Both the position numbers and the translations under genes were made by a program. DNA of 35,231 nucleotides from Streptomyces griseoruber (lineage in GTDB: Bacteria > Actinomycetota > Actinomycetes > Streptomycetales > Streptomycetaceae): positions 377,561 through 412,791 of the forward strand of contig NZ_KQ948767.1 of the NCBI RefSeq assembly GCF_001514205.1, given 5' to 3'. The notes beneath the pieces are model-generated. The model saw only the letters and a list, made by a program, of their open reading frames with translations. It was not told the origin of the DNA and searched no databases. Shown here piece by piece: positions 16,218 to 25,663 of the stretch; the stretch's first letter is position 1; each line of letters starts with the position of its first letter.

Positions 16218-18707
16218 TCATCGCTTCCTGGCTTTTTTTCTGGCACCGCCCCTGAGGGCTGGCTGGCGGACCAGTGTCCGCTGAGGAACGGAAGGTTCCG
16301 GCCTCAGGCGTTTGCGGGTCGTCCTCGGCTCGGTAAGCATGCGTTCCGAGGGCGTGAGGTCGGCTGTCAGTTGCGCGGCGGCGGCGTTTCTCAGAGATGT
16401 GTCATCCAGGACTCCCCGGTTGAAGAGAGTTCCGTATGCGGCTCGAAGAAACCGCAGCCACGCATTGATACTGGCTGCGATTTCCAGCCGGGTGGCCAGA
16501 TAACGAGCATTCGTGGTGGTGCTGTAGAGGACGGTCGCGAACGTCACCCACGGCTTTTCAAACATGTGATCGACCAACATCGAGGTCCGCAGGGAAGAAA
16601 AATCGAACAGCCCCAGCGCCGCCTCGCGAGCGTCTCTCTTTTCGTCATCCGAGGGCGCAGTTGTTGCCCCGTTGTACGTCTCCGCCATGGTCTTCAAGAG
16701 TGCGAGGGGAGCGGGCTCGCCATGGCCTTTGGCGCCATCCTCCCCGGCCGTTGGGCTCCCGGTGGCGATGGAAGACGCGTTGTAGAGCATGACGTATCCC
16801 TGAAGCAGCGCACTCACCAGCTCCGACCATTGATAGGCCGGAAGGTTTGCTCCTGTGCCATGGGCAGACAGGTCCGTGACCTGCTGAAACAAACTGTTCC
16901 AATCATCGGCGACGTTCGTTTCCGGAGCGTAGTTCTTTATCTCGGTGAGGTCGTCCCGAACCCACGTCACAACGTCGTCGACTGCCTTTCCCTCTTGCTG
17001 CTGTGTGGCTCTCTGGATCAGAGCCCAGGCTGCACGATGTGCACGTTGCGGAACCGACTGGGCCCGCGGGCGTTGAGTCCTGCTCAACAGAATGCGGCTG
17101 ACCCAGAAGGTGTTCGCCAACCCTGGGGTGACGGAAGCAGCATCCGACATGGTCTGGGGGCTGATGAAGGCATCAACGCCGAACCCCGCATCGAGTCTGC
17201 CGGAGGCGAGTCGGTAGGAGACCACGGTGCCGGCCCTGGGGGAACTGGCGGGAAGCGTGAAATTACTGGAGTCCGCCACGGAGGTGCCCAGGGTGGGCGC
17301 CGTGAAGGAGCTGGGCTGTGAGTGGAATGGGAACTTATGACCCTTACTGCTCTGCACTACGCCGTCGCTCTGTGCGGCCAGGCTCTGGGCCACCCCGGGG
17401 AAGGCGGTGGACAAGGTCACCCAGAAATGGTGATTGGCCTGCCCGACATGCGTGCCGGGCAGGCTGGCGTTTTGTATGTAGTCCTGCAGTTGAGCAGCGG
17501 CCAATGTGGCGCTAGCGACATCGATCATCGAGTTGGACTCCATGTCCCGGAGCGTCTCCATGGCGTCCGCCTCGTTCCGTCCCGCCGGGGCGCCGTTCGC
17601 GTACGTGGTCATCGGGCTCAGTTGGTACGTCTTGACGTACTCGGTGAGCAGCCCGGAGAGCGCGGGCTGCCACAGATGCAGCGGTCGGCTGTTCACTGTG
17701 ATGTCGTTGATGCGATCCTGGAGTGCGGTCAGCCCCGCCGTGAACTGCCCTGCCACCGAGGCGGTTTCCGTGGTGACGGCGACATTCGCGAGCTCGTTGC
17801 GGCGGGCTGCGATGTAGGCCACGAAGTCGGCCCCGTTGAGCCCCGCGAGACCCGAAAGTGCTTGCCGGGTGAGGGTCCACGCTGTCGTGTGCGACTTCTG
17901 GCCCTTTGTTCCGAACCTGGTGTACCCCCGCACATCGCTGATGTGCACGCTGCGGATGGCCACATGCTGATAGTCGATGTGGTGATTGCCGGTCGTGGGA
18001 GGGGTACCGACCGGCGCGATGGCGACGTAGGCGAGGAAATCGGTCGTCGGGGGCTGGAAGTTCGTCCAGTTCTCGTCCGCACGTGACAGGTCGCGGTCAA
18101 GGCCCTGCGGGCCGCCGTAACGCTGCAGGACCACCGCGTTCGTCGGCACGGCGGGCCCCGGTGCCCGAACGACGGCCGGCATCGATGGCAGCCCGGTCGT
18201 AGCCGGGTCGGCCATGACACGCCGGGCGTTGGCGTCCGCCTCGCGTTCGAACCGGTCGGAGGGGTCGCTCACCCGCAGCCCGTCGCCGTGGTCGCTGCCC
18301 GCCACGGGGCCGCTGCGCTGCTGGAGCACATGGGTGAGTTCATGGGCGATGACGGGCCGGTCCAGAACGCCTGGACCGCCGACGATGTGTTCGCGATAGG
18401 TGTAGGCGTGGGCGTGGACGGCCGCTGCGGAGCGTTCGGCGGCAGGGTCGGAGTGGATTCGTACGGTGGAGAAGTCCGCGCCGAGGCGGGCCTCCATCTC
18501 CTGACGCAGCGGCTCGTCCAACGGGCGACCCGGGGAGCTCAGCACCCTCTGGACCTGTGCGCTGGGGGCAACCTCCGTGTTCGCGAAGGAGTAGCGGAGC
18601 CCCGAGACGGCAGGGGGCGGCCCGGGGGCGTGTGCTTCCTCGGGGCGGTTCGCCGGCGAGGTCGACTCGGGTTCGCGCTGCAGAGCCTTGGATCTGTGCA
18701 CGGCCAT
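16218..18707 (-). CDS. DUF4157 cargo-like protein with duplicated module
   Basis: An 829-aa protein. Residues about 65-165 are a DUF4157 domain: LGADFSTVRIHSD, then VIAHELTHVLQQ with the HExxH zinc motif at 122-126, then SDRFEREADANARRV. DUF4157 is known to be enriched in proteins encoded by eCIS loci, often at the N-terminus of toxins, so this is the best cargo candidate here. The rest matches no toxin family I know, but residues about 249-395 and 533-680 look like two diverged copies of one helical module. The last 30 residues are strongly basic (ends GGARKKARKR). G+C falls from 75% at 18481-18540 to 60% at 16441-16500, hinting at a mosaic origin. The ATG at 18707 has GAAGGAAGG just upstream. 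It is the last gene of the minus-strand arm. Confidence 0.85.
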   Translation of the reverse strand: MAVHRSKALQREPESTSPANRPEEAHAPGPPPAVSGLRYSFANTEVAPSAQVQRVLSSPGRPLDEPLRQEMEARLGADFSTVRIHSDPAAERSAAAVHAHAYTYREHIVGGPGVLDRPVIAHELTHVLQQRSGPVAGSDHGDGLRVSDPSDRFEREADANARRVMADPATTGLPSMPAVVRAPGPAVPTNAVVLQRYGGPQGLDRDLSRADENWTNFQPPTTDFLAYVAIAPVGTPPTTGNHHIDYQHVAIRSVHISDVRGYTRFGTKGQKSHTTAWTLTRQALSGLAGLNGADFVAYIAARRNELANVAVTTETASVAGQFTAGLTALQDRINDITVNSRPLHLWQPALSGLLTEYVKTYQLSPMTTYANGAPAGRNEADAMETLRDMESNSMIDVASATLAAAQLQDYIQNASLPGTHVGQANHHFWVTLSTAFPGVAQSLAAQSDGVVQSSKGHKFPFHSQPSSFTAPTLGTSVADSSNFTLPASSPRAGTVVSYRLASGRLDAGFGVDAFISPQTMSDAASVTPGLANTFWVSRILLSRTQRPRAQSVPQRAHRAAWALIQRATQQQEGKAVDDVVTWVRDDLTEIKNYAPETNVADDWNSLFQQVTDLSAHGTGANLPAYQWSELVSALLQGYVMLYNASSIATGSPTAGEDGAKGHGEPAPLALLKTMAETYNGATTAPSDDEKRDAREAALGLFDFSSLRTSMLVDHMFEKPWVTFATVLYSTTTNARYLATRLEIAASINAWLRFLRAAYGTLFNRGVLDDTSLRNAAAAQLTADLTPSERMLTEPRTTRKRLRPEPSVPQRTLVRQPALRGGARKKARKR

Positions 18708-18724
18708 GACAGGCCTTCCTTCGG

Positions 18725-19225
18725 TCAGCTGGTGCCGAGTTGGAGCAGCCAGAGGGTGGGGGCGTTCATTTTCACCGTGCCGGTGGTGCCTTCACGTCGT
18801 ATGAGGAGCTCGACCTTGCTCGTCCCCTGCGGTACCGGGCACCCTGCCATCGCGGTGAGCGGAACCCAGTTGTTCACGGTATTGGCAAAGTAGAGAAAAG
18901 CCGCGCCCCAGGGCCCGTTCGGATCCGACGCCAGGATCGTGTCGTTGACCCTGATGGCCACCCGCAAGGAAATTTGCTGGGTGTCCGAAGAACCATGGCC
19001 CTGTCCGATCAGCAGGAGCGACGTCGGAGTGTCGAATTTCACCGTCTCATTGATCACTGGCGTCCAGTCGGTGGATGTCGTCGCGTTGCTCCAGGCCTTC
19101 GCCTGCAGCATGTGGAAACCGATCGACTGGTTGAGGCGGACCGTCTCGGAGGCGAGGGCGTTCCAGTCGGCGGACTTGATCGGGTCGCCGGGGTTCTTGT
19201 TCATGACGTTCTTGTCGAGGGACAT
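18725..19225 (-). CDS. Small beta-rich, possibly fibre-like protein
   Basis: A 166-aa protein beginning MSLDKNVMNKNPGDPIKSAD, followed by WNALASETVRLNQ. The NPGD-x-I-x-xxDWN pattern is seen at the start of several tail-fibre and tail-associated proteins. The remainder alternates hydrophobic residues as in a jelly-roll (SLLLIGQGHGSS, SLRVAIRVNDTILA, KVELLIRREGTTGTVKMN). A receptor-binding or decoration role would fit its place between the DUF6519 protein and the cargo gene, but that is inference. A strong AAGGAGAG precedes the ATG at 19225. The gaps to its neighbours are 8 and 17 bases, so it is in the operon. Confidence 0.7.
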   Translation of the reverse strand: MSLDKNVMNKNPGDPIKSADWNALASETVRLNQSIGFHMLQAKAWSNATTSTDWTPVINETVKFDTPTSLLLIGQGHGSSDTQQISLRVAIRVNDTILASDPNGPWGAAFLYFANTVNNWVPLTAMAGCPVPQGTSKVELLIRREGTTGTVKMNAPTLWLLQLGTS

Positions 19226-19233
19226 GGCTCTCC

Positions 19234-21147
19234 TTAGCTGAAAACGCTCTTGTCGAATGTCGAGGAGTCGAAGGCACCGTCGAGGCGGGGGAGTTCGATC
19301 CAGAACCAGAAGGTGAAGTCAGCTCCGCGGACGTCGTCGACGGTGGGAAGGAGCACTTCGATGGTGCCGTCGGCGCGGGGTCGGGTGAGGGCGAGGCCGT
19401 TGAGAAGGCGGTCGGGGTGCCCCTGAGCGGTGAGCGCGCGGCCGTTGAGGGTGAGGCGGCAGCGGAGGCGGGTCGGCAGCTCCTTGCCGACCCGCACCAT
19501 CATGGGCAGCGATTCGAGAACACCGTCCGGCTGCCACCGCATTTCGCCGGCGCCCATCTTCAAGAAGCCGGCGAGGTCGAGGGGCTGAGTGCCCAGGACC
19601 TGGCCGGGTCCCAGCTGCCAGGCGTTCCGCTCGGCCGGGGACAGGGGGTAGGGCAGGTCGAGGGTGACGGTGAGCACGGATTGGCCGGTGGGGTGCAGGG
19701 GGGCCGGGACGCCGTCGAAGCCCATGACGATACCGCCCTTGAGGAAGGCCGCGAAGGAGACGCTGGTGTCGTTGCCCAGTTCGCCGTCGAGCGTCGTCAG
19801 GCGGACGTACTTCACATGGAGGCCCGGTGCCCGCATCGACGTGGGGTCCGGTCTCGCCTCGGCGAGCGGAGCGAACAGCGCACGGCAGTCGTACACCCGG
19901 GTCCACAGACCGTCGACGCGGTCGAGCAGGGCGATGGCGGCGGTGTGGTGCTCGATGCCGTCCGGCAGCTGGAAAATCGGGGCGCCTCCCTCCTCGCGCG
20001 GCCATTCGACGTTTCCGGGGAGGTCGGAGTCGAGGTCGGTCAGGGAGAGGGCGGCGGTCCTGGCCGGGATGAGCCAGTAGTCGCCGGTGCGGTGGAAGGC
20101 GTCCGGCTTGAACTGGACCTGTACGCCGTCCTCCAGCTCGATCCAGTCGCCGGTGATCGGCACCGCCCCCGGGGAGTCCCAACGGCGTACCACGGCATCG
20201 GAGCCGAGCAGCCCGGGCGGAAAGCCCTCCCACTGGGCAACCGTCAGCTTGGTACCGGACACCTCGCCCAGTCGGGCCAGGACGCCGTGCAGGCCCCGGC
20301 GGGCGCGGGCCTGGTCGTTCACTTCCACCCACTGTCCCTCGGAGAAGCCGAGCGCCTCGTCCCGGCCGGGGGAGTGGACAATGATCGATGAGTCGGAGAC
20401 GCGGACCAGCCGTGCGGCGACCGTGCCGTTGTCCCGGGACCACACAAAGGACGGGCTGCCGTCACTGCTCTCGTGGATCTCCACCCGGTACAGCTGGTTC
20501 TCCACCCGGCGGTAGCCCGCGTGCGGCGGGACGACGCTCGGCGTGGGGTCGGCCTCCGGTGGCTGCGCCCGCGCGCGGAGCTGCCCGCGGGGTCCGCCGT
20601 CACGCGGTTTCCAGGGTGGGGCGACCTGGTCGGGGGTGGCCTCGGGGTTGGCCAACCGCTCCAGGCGGACCTGCCACACCGTACGATTTCTGGTGCCCGT
20701 GTCCGGGCCGCCGAGAGCGACCTCGCGCAGTTCGGGCCGCTCCAGGGCGGTGAGGTGCTCCCGCCAGACGTCCAGATAGGCGACGTACCGGCCGTCGGCC
20801 CCTGGCAGCTCCAGCTCCGGTGGGTCGGGCTGGTGCGCCAACCCCACCAGCTCCTCGTTCTCGCAGAGAATGCCGTCGACGTAGTAGCGGCCCTTGGTCA
20901 GCAGCAGGTCCGTCGGAAGGCAGGCGTGGGGTTCGCCGCCCTTGGGGTCGGTGATCGCGAATCCGGCGGCGTCCTGCGGTCCGCCGTGGACGCCGATGGC
21001 GTCCCGCGCGGTGGTCTCGTCGTGGTGGAGCTGGATGTCCAACTGCTCGTTCCAGTCGGCGTCGAGCTGCACCCGGCCCTGCTGCATGAGCACGCCGCGG
21101 TAGTGGTTCCCGCTGCGGAACGTCCGCCGGGTGAAGTCGCCTTTCAT
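19234..21147 (-). CDS. DUF6519 injection-system protein
   Basis: A 637-aa protein beginning MKGDFTRRTFRSGNHYRGVL, then MQQGRVQLDADWNEQLDIQL. This N-terminal block defines the DUF6519 family found in tail-like clusters of actinomycetes and other bacteria. No catalytic motif is visible. The body is beta-rich with sections such as LYRVEIHESSDGSPSFVWSR, typical of secreted or surface structural proteins. It may be a baseplate accessory or fibre base. The ATG at 21147 overlaps the stop of the upstream gene by four bases and fits the family start; the open frame extends much further upstream but only as an antisense-type shadow. Function unknown. Confidence 0.8.
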   Translation of the reverse strand: MKGDFTRRTFRSGNHYRGVLMQQGRVQLDADWNEQLDIQLHHDETTARDAIGVHGGPQDAAGFAITDPKGGEPHACLPTDLLLTKGRYYVDGILCENEELVGLAHQPDPPELELPGADGRYVAYLDVWREHLTALERPELREVALGGPDTGTRNRTVWQVRLERLANPEATPDQVAPPWKPRDGGPRGQLRARAQPPEADPTPSVVPPHAGYRRVENQLYRVEIHESSDGSPSFVWSRDNGTVAARLVRVSDSSIIVHSPGRDEALGFSEGQWVEVNDQARARRGLHGVLARLGEVSGTKLTVAQWEGFPPGLLGSDAVVRRWDSPGAVPITGDWIELEDGVQVQFKPDAFHRTGDYWLIPARTAALSLTDLDSDLPGNVEWPREEGGAPIFQLPDGIEHHTAAIALLDRVDGLWTRVYDCRALFAPLAEARPDPTSMRAPGLHVKYVRLTTLDGELGNDTSVSFAAFLKGGIVMGFDGVPAPLHPTGQSVLTVTLDLPYPLSPAERNAWQLGPGQVLGTQPLDLAGFLKMGAGEMRWQPDGVLESLPMMVRVGKELPTRLRCRLTLNGRALTAQGHPDRLLNGLALTRPRADGTIEVLLPTVDDVRGADFTFWFWIELPRLDGAFDSSTFDKSVFS

Positions 21148-23243
21148 TGCTGTCCTTCCAGAAAAGCGTCGGTCGGGTCGGTCGGGTCGGCAAAGAAGAC
21201 ACCCGCTTCCAGACCGAAGCGGAGATAGTGGTCGAGCTGCGCGGTGAGGTCGGCCATCGACCACGGTTGGTGCAGAAAGTGGAAGGCCCCCAGTTCGCCG
21301 CCGTCCTCCGCGCCTGTGGCGATTTCGCTCGGGCCGTCCGCAGCCAGTCGGCAGAAACCGGGGGCTCCCTGCTGTACGGAGGTGAAGCTCGGGGCCACCC
21401 GGGCGGCGGCCGCCGGGTCGGCGGGGTGGCAGCGGTAGCGCCGGGAGACGTTGGACTCGAGCGGGGCGTAGCTGTACCGCAGGTAGCCCTGGCCGCTCTC
21501 GCTGACCGTGACGCCGCCGTGCAGGATGCTGTTGTTGGCCGTCAGAGTGCGGGCGCGCGTTTTGCCGAGGATCGTGCACGCCTCGATCTCGACGTTTGTG
21601 GGGGCAGCGTCCACCCCCTCGCGCAGGATGCTGTCCGACAGGCGGAGGCCGGGCAGTGTGCCGCCCAGCCGCAACCCGGCGCAGACGGTACGGAGCAGTC
21701 GTACGGTCAGCCGGGGGTTGCCGGTGGCCCGCAGCTGGCCGGTGAGAGTGCAGTCGGCGACCACCAGGCTGTCCAGGTCGCCGGGCCTGACAGTGAGCCC
21801 TCCTTCGACCGACAGGCCGTCCAGGATCAGTTCGCCCGGGCGGGCGGCCCGTCCGCCGGAGGCAACCACCTCCAGCGAGCCGGCCAGGTGCGGCCGGGGT
21901 CCGGCGGCCGCGAAGGGGCCCGGAGCGGAGGGGGACGCGTCCGATGGCTGAGGGGTGCGGCCGGACGGCCAGTGGGCGGCGACCAGCAGCAGCCGGCTGC
22001 CCGGGGGGATCTTGATCGCCCGCTTGCCCGTGAGGTTCTCGCGGTAGGTGGCGCTGTCCGTCACCACGATGACCCCGGTCTGTCCCGGTGCCTGATTCGG
22101 CCGGGTGTTCCAGGCCTGCACGGCCTCGCCGAGGGTGGCGACCACTCGCCCGTCGGAGGGTCCGGGCTGGTCCTGGGCGTGGTTGCGGCTCACTCCGATC
22201 TGCCAGTCGACGGTGTCCGGCCAGGGTGTTCCGGCGGCTGCGAGCGCGGTGGCCAGGGTTGCCCGCCGGTCGTGGGGACCGGCACCGATGTCGCCGGGGC
22301 TCCCCTGGTTGAAGTCGACCCGCACCCGGTCCGGTTCCGTCCCGGGCGGCAGGGTGAACCTGCCCAGCAGCGGGTCGACGGCTACCCATGGAGGGCCGTC
22401 GGTGGTTGCGGGCGGCCGGGTCCATTCGCTGAGGTCGGCGGCGATCAGCCGATGGGCTTCGGGCAGGTTGAACCGGAACACCGGGTCGGGTCCGGAGAGG
22501 AGCTGCTCCATGTGCTGATGGAGCGTCAGGCGGTGCAGTGGCGCCGGAATCTCCGTCTCGCTGGTGGGGCCGCTACGTCGCCGGGTGAACAGCGGCAGGT
22601 CGCGGCCTGCCGGGTCGAAGGTCCAGCGGCCCGCGGCGGCGTCCACGGCGCGAGCGTCGACGTCGGTGTACGGGTGGGAGCTGAGCCGCCACAGATGGAG
22701 CCCGACCGCGCCGAGGTTGTACCGGCCGCGCCCGCGGTCGACATGGCGGACGTCGGCGGTGCGGGCCACCTGGTCGAAGGGGGTGCCGAGCAGCTGGAGC
22801 CGCCCGGTGTCCCGCAGGTCGGGGGTGCGTACATTGCCGAGGCGTGGATGGTTGACGTGCTGGGTGGTGCCGAGCAGTTGGAAGTACTCCACGACCTTGG
22901 CGGGCAGCCCGGTGATGTCCTGGGCCACCTGTTCCAGGGTGGCGGGGGTGCCCTTGCGCCGCCGGTGGCGGAGGGTGTTGGCGATGAAGGCCCGTCTGGG
23001 CGCTGCTCCGTCCGGTGACGCGGCCACGGGTTCGACGCCGAGCAGGTCGCCGAGGTAGGGCAGCACCCATTCGGCGCAGGTCTCCACGAACCAGTTGTCG
23101 TAGAGCCCGTCGATGTCCTCCCGCAGTCTGCGCAGTTCCTCCTCGACCGGTTCGAGCAGGGCGCGCAGCGGGTGGCCGAGTTCGGCGTCGCGGTTGCGGT
23201 GCACGGCGGGCAGCAGGTCGTACACCGGCCGGTCCTCGCTCAT
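21144..23243 (-). CDS. Tail protein I-like baseplate protein with beta-helix C-terminus
   Basis: A 699-aa protein. The N-terminus (about 1-140: YDLLPAVHRNRDAELGHPLR, YDNWFVETCAEWVLPYLGDL, HRRRKGTPATLEQVAQDITG) matches phage P2 tail protein I-like domains of eCIS clusters, which link baseplate wedges to fibres. Residues about 450-620 alternate short strands (LILDGLSVEGGLTVRP, LVVADCTLTGQLRATGN, LRLSDSILREGVDA, VEIEACTILGKTRA), which suggests a right-handed beta-helix like those of fibres and carbohydrate-binding spikes. The ATG at 23243 overlaps the stop of the J-like gene by four bases, so the three genes are coupled. Confidence 0.85.
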   Translation of the reverse strand: MSEDRPVYDLLPAVHRNRDAELGHPLRALLEPVEEELRRLREDIDGLYDNWFVETCAEWVLPYLGDLLGVEPVAASPDGAAPRRAFIANTLRHRRRKGTPATLEQVAQDITGLPAKVVEYFQLLGTTQHVNHPRLGNVRTPDLRDTGRLQLLGTPFDQVARTADVRHVDRGRGRYNLGAVGLHLWRLSSHPYTDVDARAVDAAAGRWTFDPAGRDLPLFTRRRSGPTSETEIPAPLHRLTLHQHMEQLLSGPDPVFRFNLPEAHRLIAADLSEWTRPPATTDGPPWVAVDPLLGRFTLPPGTEPDRVRVDFNQGSPGDIGAGPHDRRATLATALAAAGTPWPDTVDWQIGVSRNHAQDQPGPSDGRVVATLGEAVQAWNTRPNQAPGQTGVIVVTDSATYRENLTGKRAIKIPPGSRLLLVAAHWPSGRTPQPSDASPSAPGPFAAAGPRPHLAGSLEVVASGGRAARPGELILDGLSVEGGLTVRPGDLDSLVVADCTLTGQLRATGNPRLTVRLLRTVCAGLRLGGTLPGLRLSDSILREGVDAAPTNVEIEACTILGKTRARTLTANNSILHGGVTVSESGQGYLRYSYAPLESNVSRRYRCHPADPAAAARVAPSFTSVQQGAPGFCRLAADGPSEIATGAEDGGELGAFHFLHQPWSMADLTAQLDHYLRFGLEAGVFFADPTDPTDAFLEGQQ

Positions 23244-25663
23244 GACGTCATCACCTGCACGGAAAGCCCCTTCAGGACCAGCAGTTCAGCGGGGACGGCC
23301 GTGCCCCCGGCGTCGAGGCGGGCCCCGCGGGCGAGCAGCAGGGATGCCACTGCGGCCGGCTCGCCCGTCAGATGGAGTGCGGTCAGGTTGGCGGCCACCA
23401 CCCCGGGAACCCGCTGGGCGGTGGCGATCGCTTCGGCGGCGGTCACGGGCTGCGCGAAGTCGCGCCGCTCGAAGGAGTACAGCTGTGCCAGGGCGTGCTC
23501 GACCGCGCCGGACACGGTGTCCGGATCACGGTCCGGTGCGGGCAGGATCGCGACGGCGAGGGTGAAGGGCAGCTCCAGGTAGCTGTCCAGGCCGAGTCGG
23601 CGGCCGGGGAGGCCGTCGGCTTCGAGGGCGGCCCGCAGGTCCGTCAGGGTGTCGTCGGGGACGGCGCCGTCCGGGGCCGCCACGGTGAGGTGGAGGAAGG
23701 GCATCGGAGCCGGGCTCAGCACGGTCGCCCTGGCCTTGGCGATCCCGGTGAAGTTCCGGGCGAAGGCCTCGTGGTCGTCCAGGGAGACGACCCGGCCGAA
23801 GGTGCGGACGGTCAGCGGCGCCCGGGTTCGTACGTCGTCCGGCCGCTCGGGGGCCGTACCGCCCGTCGCCGCCAGGGGGTTGGAGACAGCCCGGATGCCG
23901 AGTGGCCGTTTCACGAGCAGTGAGAGGGAGCCGGCCCCGACGTTGCCCTCGGGGCCGATGCCGGTGCGGTAGGTGGCGTGGACGTTCTCCTGCCCGGACG
24001 GCAGCCGGGCGCCGCGTTCACCGTCGCCGAAGACCGCGGTCGCGGTGGCGTCGTCCTGGATCCGCACCACATAGGACCGGTCGTGCGGGCCGAGGGGGAA
24101 CAGGGAGGAGGCCTCGGTCCAGGTGACGCCGTCGACCTGGACGGCCAGGGTGTCGCGCACCCCGCTCGCGGTCGGCGCGGGCACATGGGTGAGGTCTTTG
24201 TGCAGCAGGGTGAACCGCTGGTGGGTGGCCCTGCCGTCACCGCTGCCGAGCACCTCTTCGGTGGACTGCCCGGCGGTCGCGGCGACGACATTGCCGAGCA
24301 GCAGCACGGAGGCCCGGTTGAGCGGGTGCTCCAGGGGCCGGTCGAGGACGATCGAGGTGCCGGCGTCCGTCACGGCGTCGATCAGGTGGACCGCGGTGGT
24401 CTGGACACCCACGAGGGTGGTGCCGGTGACCACGATGGGTGCCCCGGCTTGCAGTGTCACGGGATATTCGAACCGAAGGGTGTTTCCGGTCACCGGAGTG
24501 TTGAGGGGTTCGTCGGCGACCTCAAGTTGCTCGGACTGGGCGTGGACCACGGTGGCGCGGCGGTCGAACTGTGACACCTTCCCGGTGCCCCGCAGCCGCA
24601 GCCGGGTGGTGGTGGAGGTCAGGGTGAAGTCCGCCGCGGCGGACTGGTCGGCAGCGACGACCTGGTACACCTCGTCCCGCACTCCGGGTGCCCGGAGCAC
24701 CAGCCAGGAGCCGGGGAGCAGCGCGGGATGAGCGGCATCGAGGTCGATCACCGGTCCGTCAGCCCCTTCGGGCGGGTCGGTGAGGGCGAAGCGGGGCCAT
24801 TGTGTGGCGGATGCGGGCGTGCCCCCCTGGCCGGCTGCCGCGAGGTAGCTCTCCCGGACCGAGGCCGGCATGGTCCGCCAGTCGGGGGCGTTGTGGCCGA
24901 AGATCGAGGCCCGCAGCCGTAGGGCGTGCACCTCGATGACCTGCGAGGGGGCGAGGTCGAGGTGCTGCTCCCAGCTGACCACGGTGATCGGCGGGCGTCC
25001 GGCCGGGTCGGTGGGCAGCGGATTGACGGTGTGCAGGATGCGGAACCGCCAGGCTTCCGGCTGCATGGCGGAGCGGATCAGCAGACCGTCGCCGGGGCGC
25101 AGTCCGGTGGTGGTTCCGGCCAGGTGGAGGACGGTGGTGTTACTGGTGACCCACTGCGGCTCGCGCAGCGGCAGGCGGATCGCGTTGTGCTCGGCGACAG
25201 CTTGGAGTTCCGCCGCGGTCTCGAAGGTCTGCGGCAGTTCTCCCTGGCCGGGGATGCTCTGCACCGGTGTGCCCGCGGGTACGACGGCGTGGCCGGGCGC
25301 CCCCGGGGTGTCCTCCACGGTGAACGAGAGGTAGGCGGAGGCTGCCGCTCCGGGCCGCAGCTCGTAGCCGATGGACCGCGCGAGTTCCAGCACCGATCTG
25401 CGTTCGGTGGCGGTGCGCAGAAAGCCCTCGTTGGCGATCCGCTCCTGGTAGAAGGCCACGATGTCGGCGACCGAGGCCCAGGCGTCCAGCAGGGCGACGG
25501 CGGGGTCGTCCGTGCTGTGCGTGGTGAGTCCTGGCAGCCGTTGCGACACCTCGGCCAGGCTCCGCGCGAGGGTGTCGCCGTGGGTGGTGATCCGGTACGA
25601 GAGGGCCGGGCGCCCCGGCGGGTTGGGCACCCCGGGAGCCCCGCCGGGTACGGGGGTGCTCAT
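23240..25663 (-). CDS. Baseplate J-like assembly protein (first of two)
   Basis: An 807-aa putative baseplate assembly protein of the type built around the J/gp6 wedge fold. Landmarks are the N-terminal ALLDAWASVADIVAFYQERI, the J-core near residue 545 (FGDGERGARLPSG, TYRTGIGPEGNVGAGSLSLL) and RTFGRVVSLDDHEAFARNFT. Wedge proteins of this kind ring the hub and pass on the contraction signal. It is longer than its neighbour at 25660-27636 but shares the FGDG...TYRTG.G..GNVG core. The ATG at 25663 overlaps the upstream stop by four bases, and its own stop overlaps the next ATG. Confidence 0.9.
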   Translation of the reverse strand: MSTPVPGGAPGVPNPPGRPALSYRITTHGDTLARSLAEVSQRLPGLTTHSTDDPAVALLDAWASVADIVAFYQERIANEGFLRTATERRSVLELARSIGYELRPGAAASAYLSFTVEDTPGAPGHAVVPAGTPVQSIPGQGELPQTFETAAELQAVAEHNAIRLPLREPQWVTSNTTVLHLAGTTTGLRPGDGLLIRSAMQPEAWRFRILHTVNPLPTDPAGRPPITVVSWEQHLDLAPSQVIEVHALRLRASIFGHNAPDWRTMPASVRESYLAAAGQGGTPASATQWPRFALTDPPEGADGPVIDLDAAHPALLPGSWLVLRAPGVRDEVYQVVAADQSAAADFTLTSTTTRLRLRGTGKVSQFDRRATVVHAQSEQLEVADEPLNTPVTGNTLRFEYPVTLQAGAPIVVTGTTLVGVQTTAVHLIDAVTDAGTSIVLDRPLEHPLNRASVLLLGNVVAATAGQSTEEVLGSGDGRATHQRFTLLHKDLTHVPAPTASGVRDTLAVQVDGVTWTEASSLFPLGPHDRSYVVRIQDDATATAVFGDGERGARLPSGQENVHATYRTGIGPEGNVGAGSLSLLVKRPLGIRAVSNPLAATGGTAPERPDDVRTRAPLTVRTFGRVVSLDDHEAFARNFTGIAKARATVLSPAPMPFLHLTVAAPDGAVPDDTLTDLRAALEADGLPGRRLGLDSYLELPFTLAVAILPAPDRDPDTVSGAVEHALAQLYSFERRDFAQPVTAAEAIATAQRVPGVVAANLTALHLTGEPAAVASLLLARGARLDAGGTAVPAELLVLKGLSVQVMTS

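Noticed and set aside
21148..22425. Long upstream extension of the DUF6519 frame on the minus strand
   Set aside because: It is an Arg/Pro-rich shadow inside the tail protein I-like gene. The conserved MKGDFTRRTF start at 21147 with a four-base overlap is the real start.
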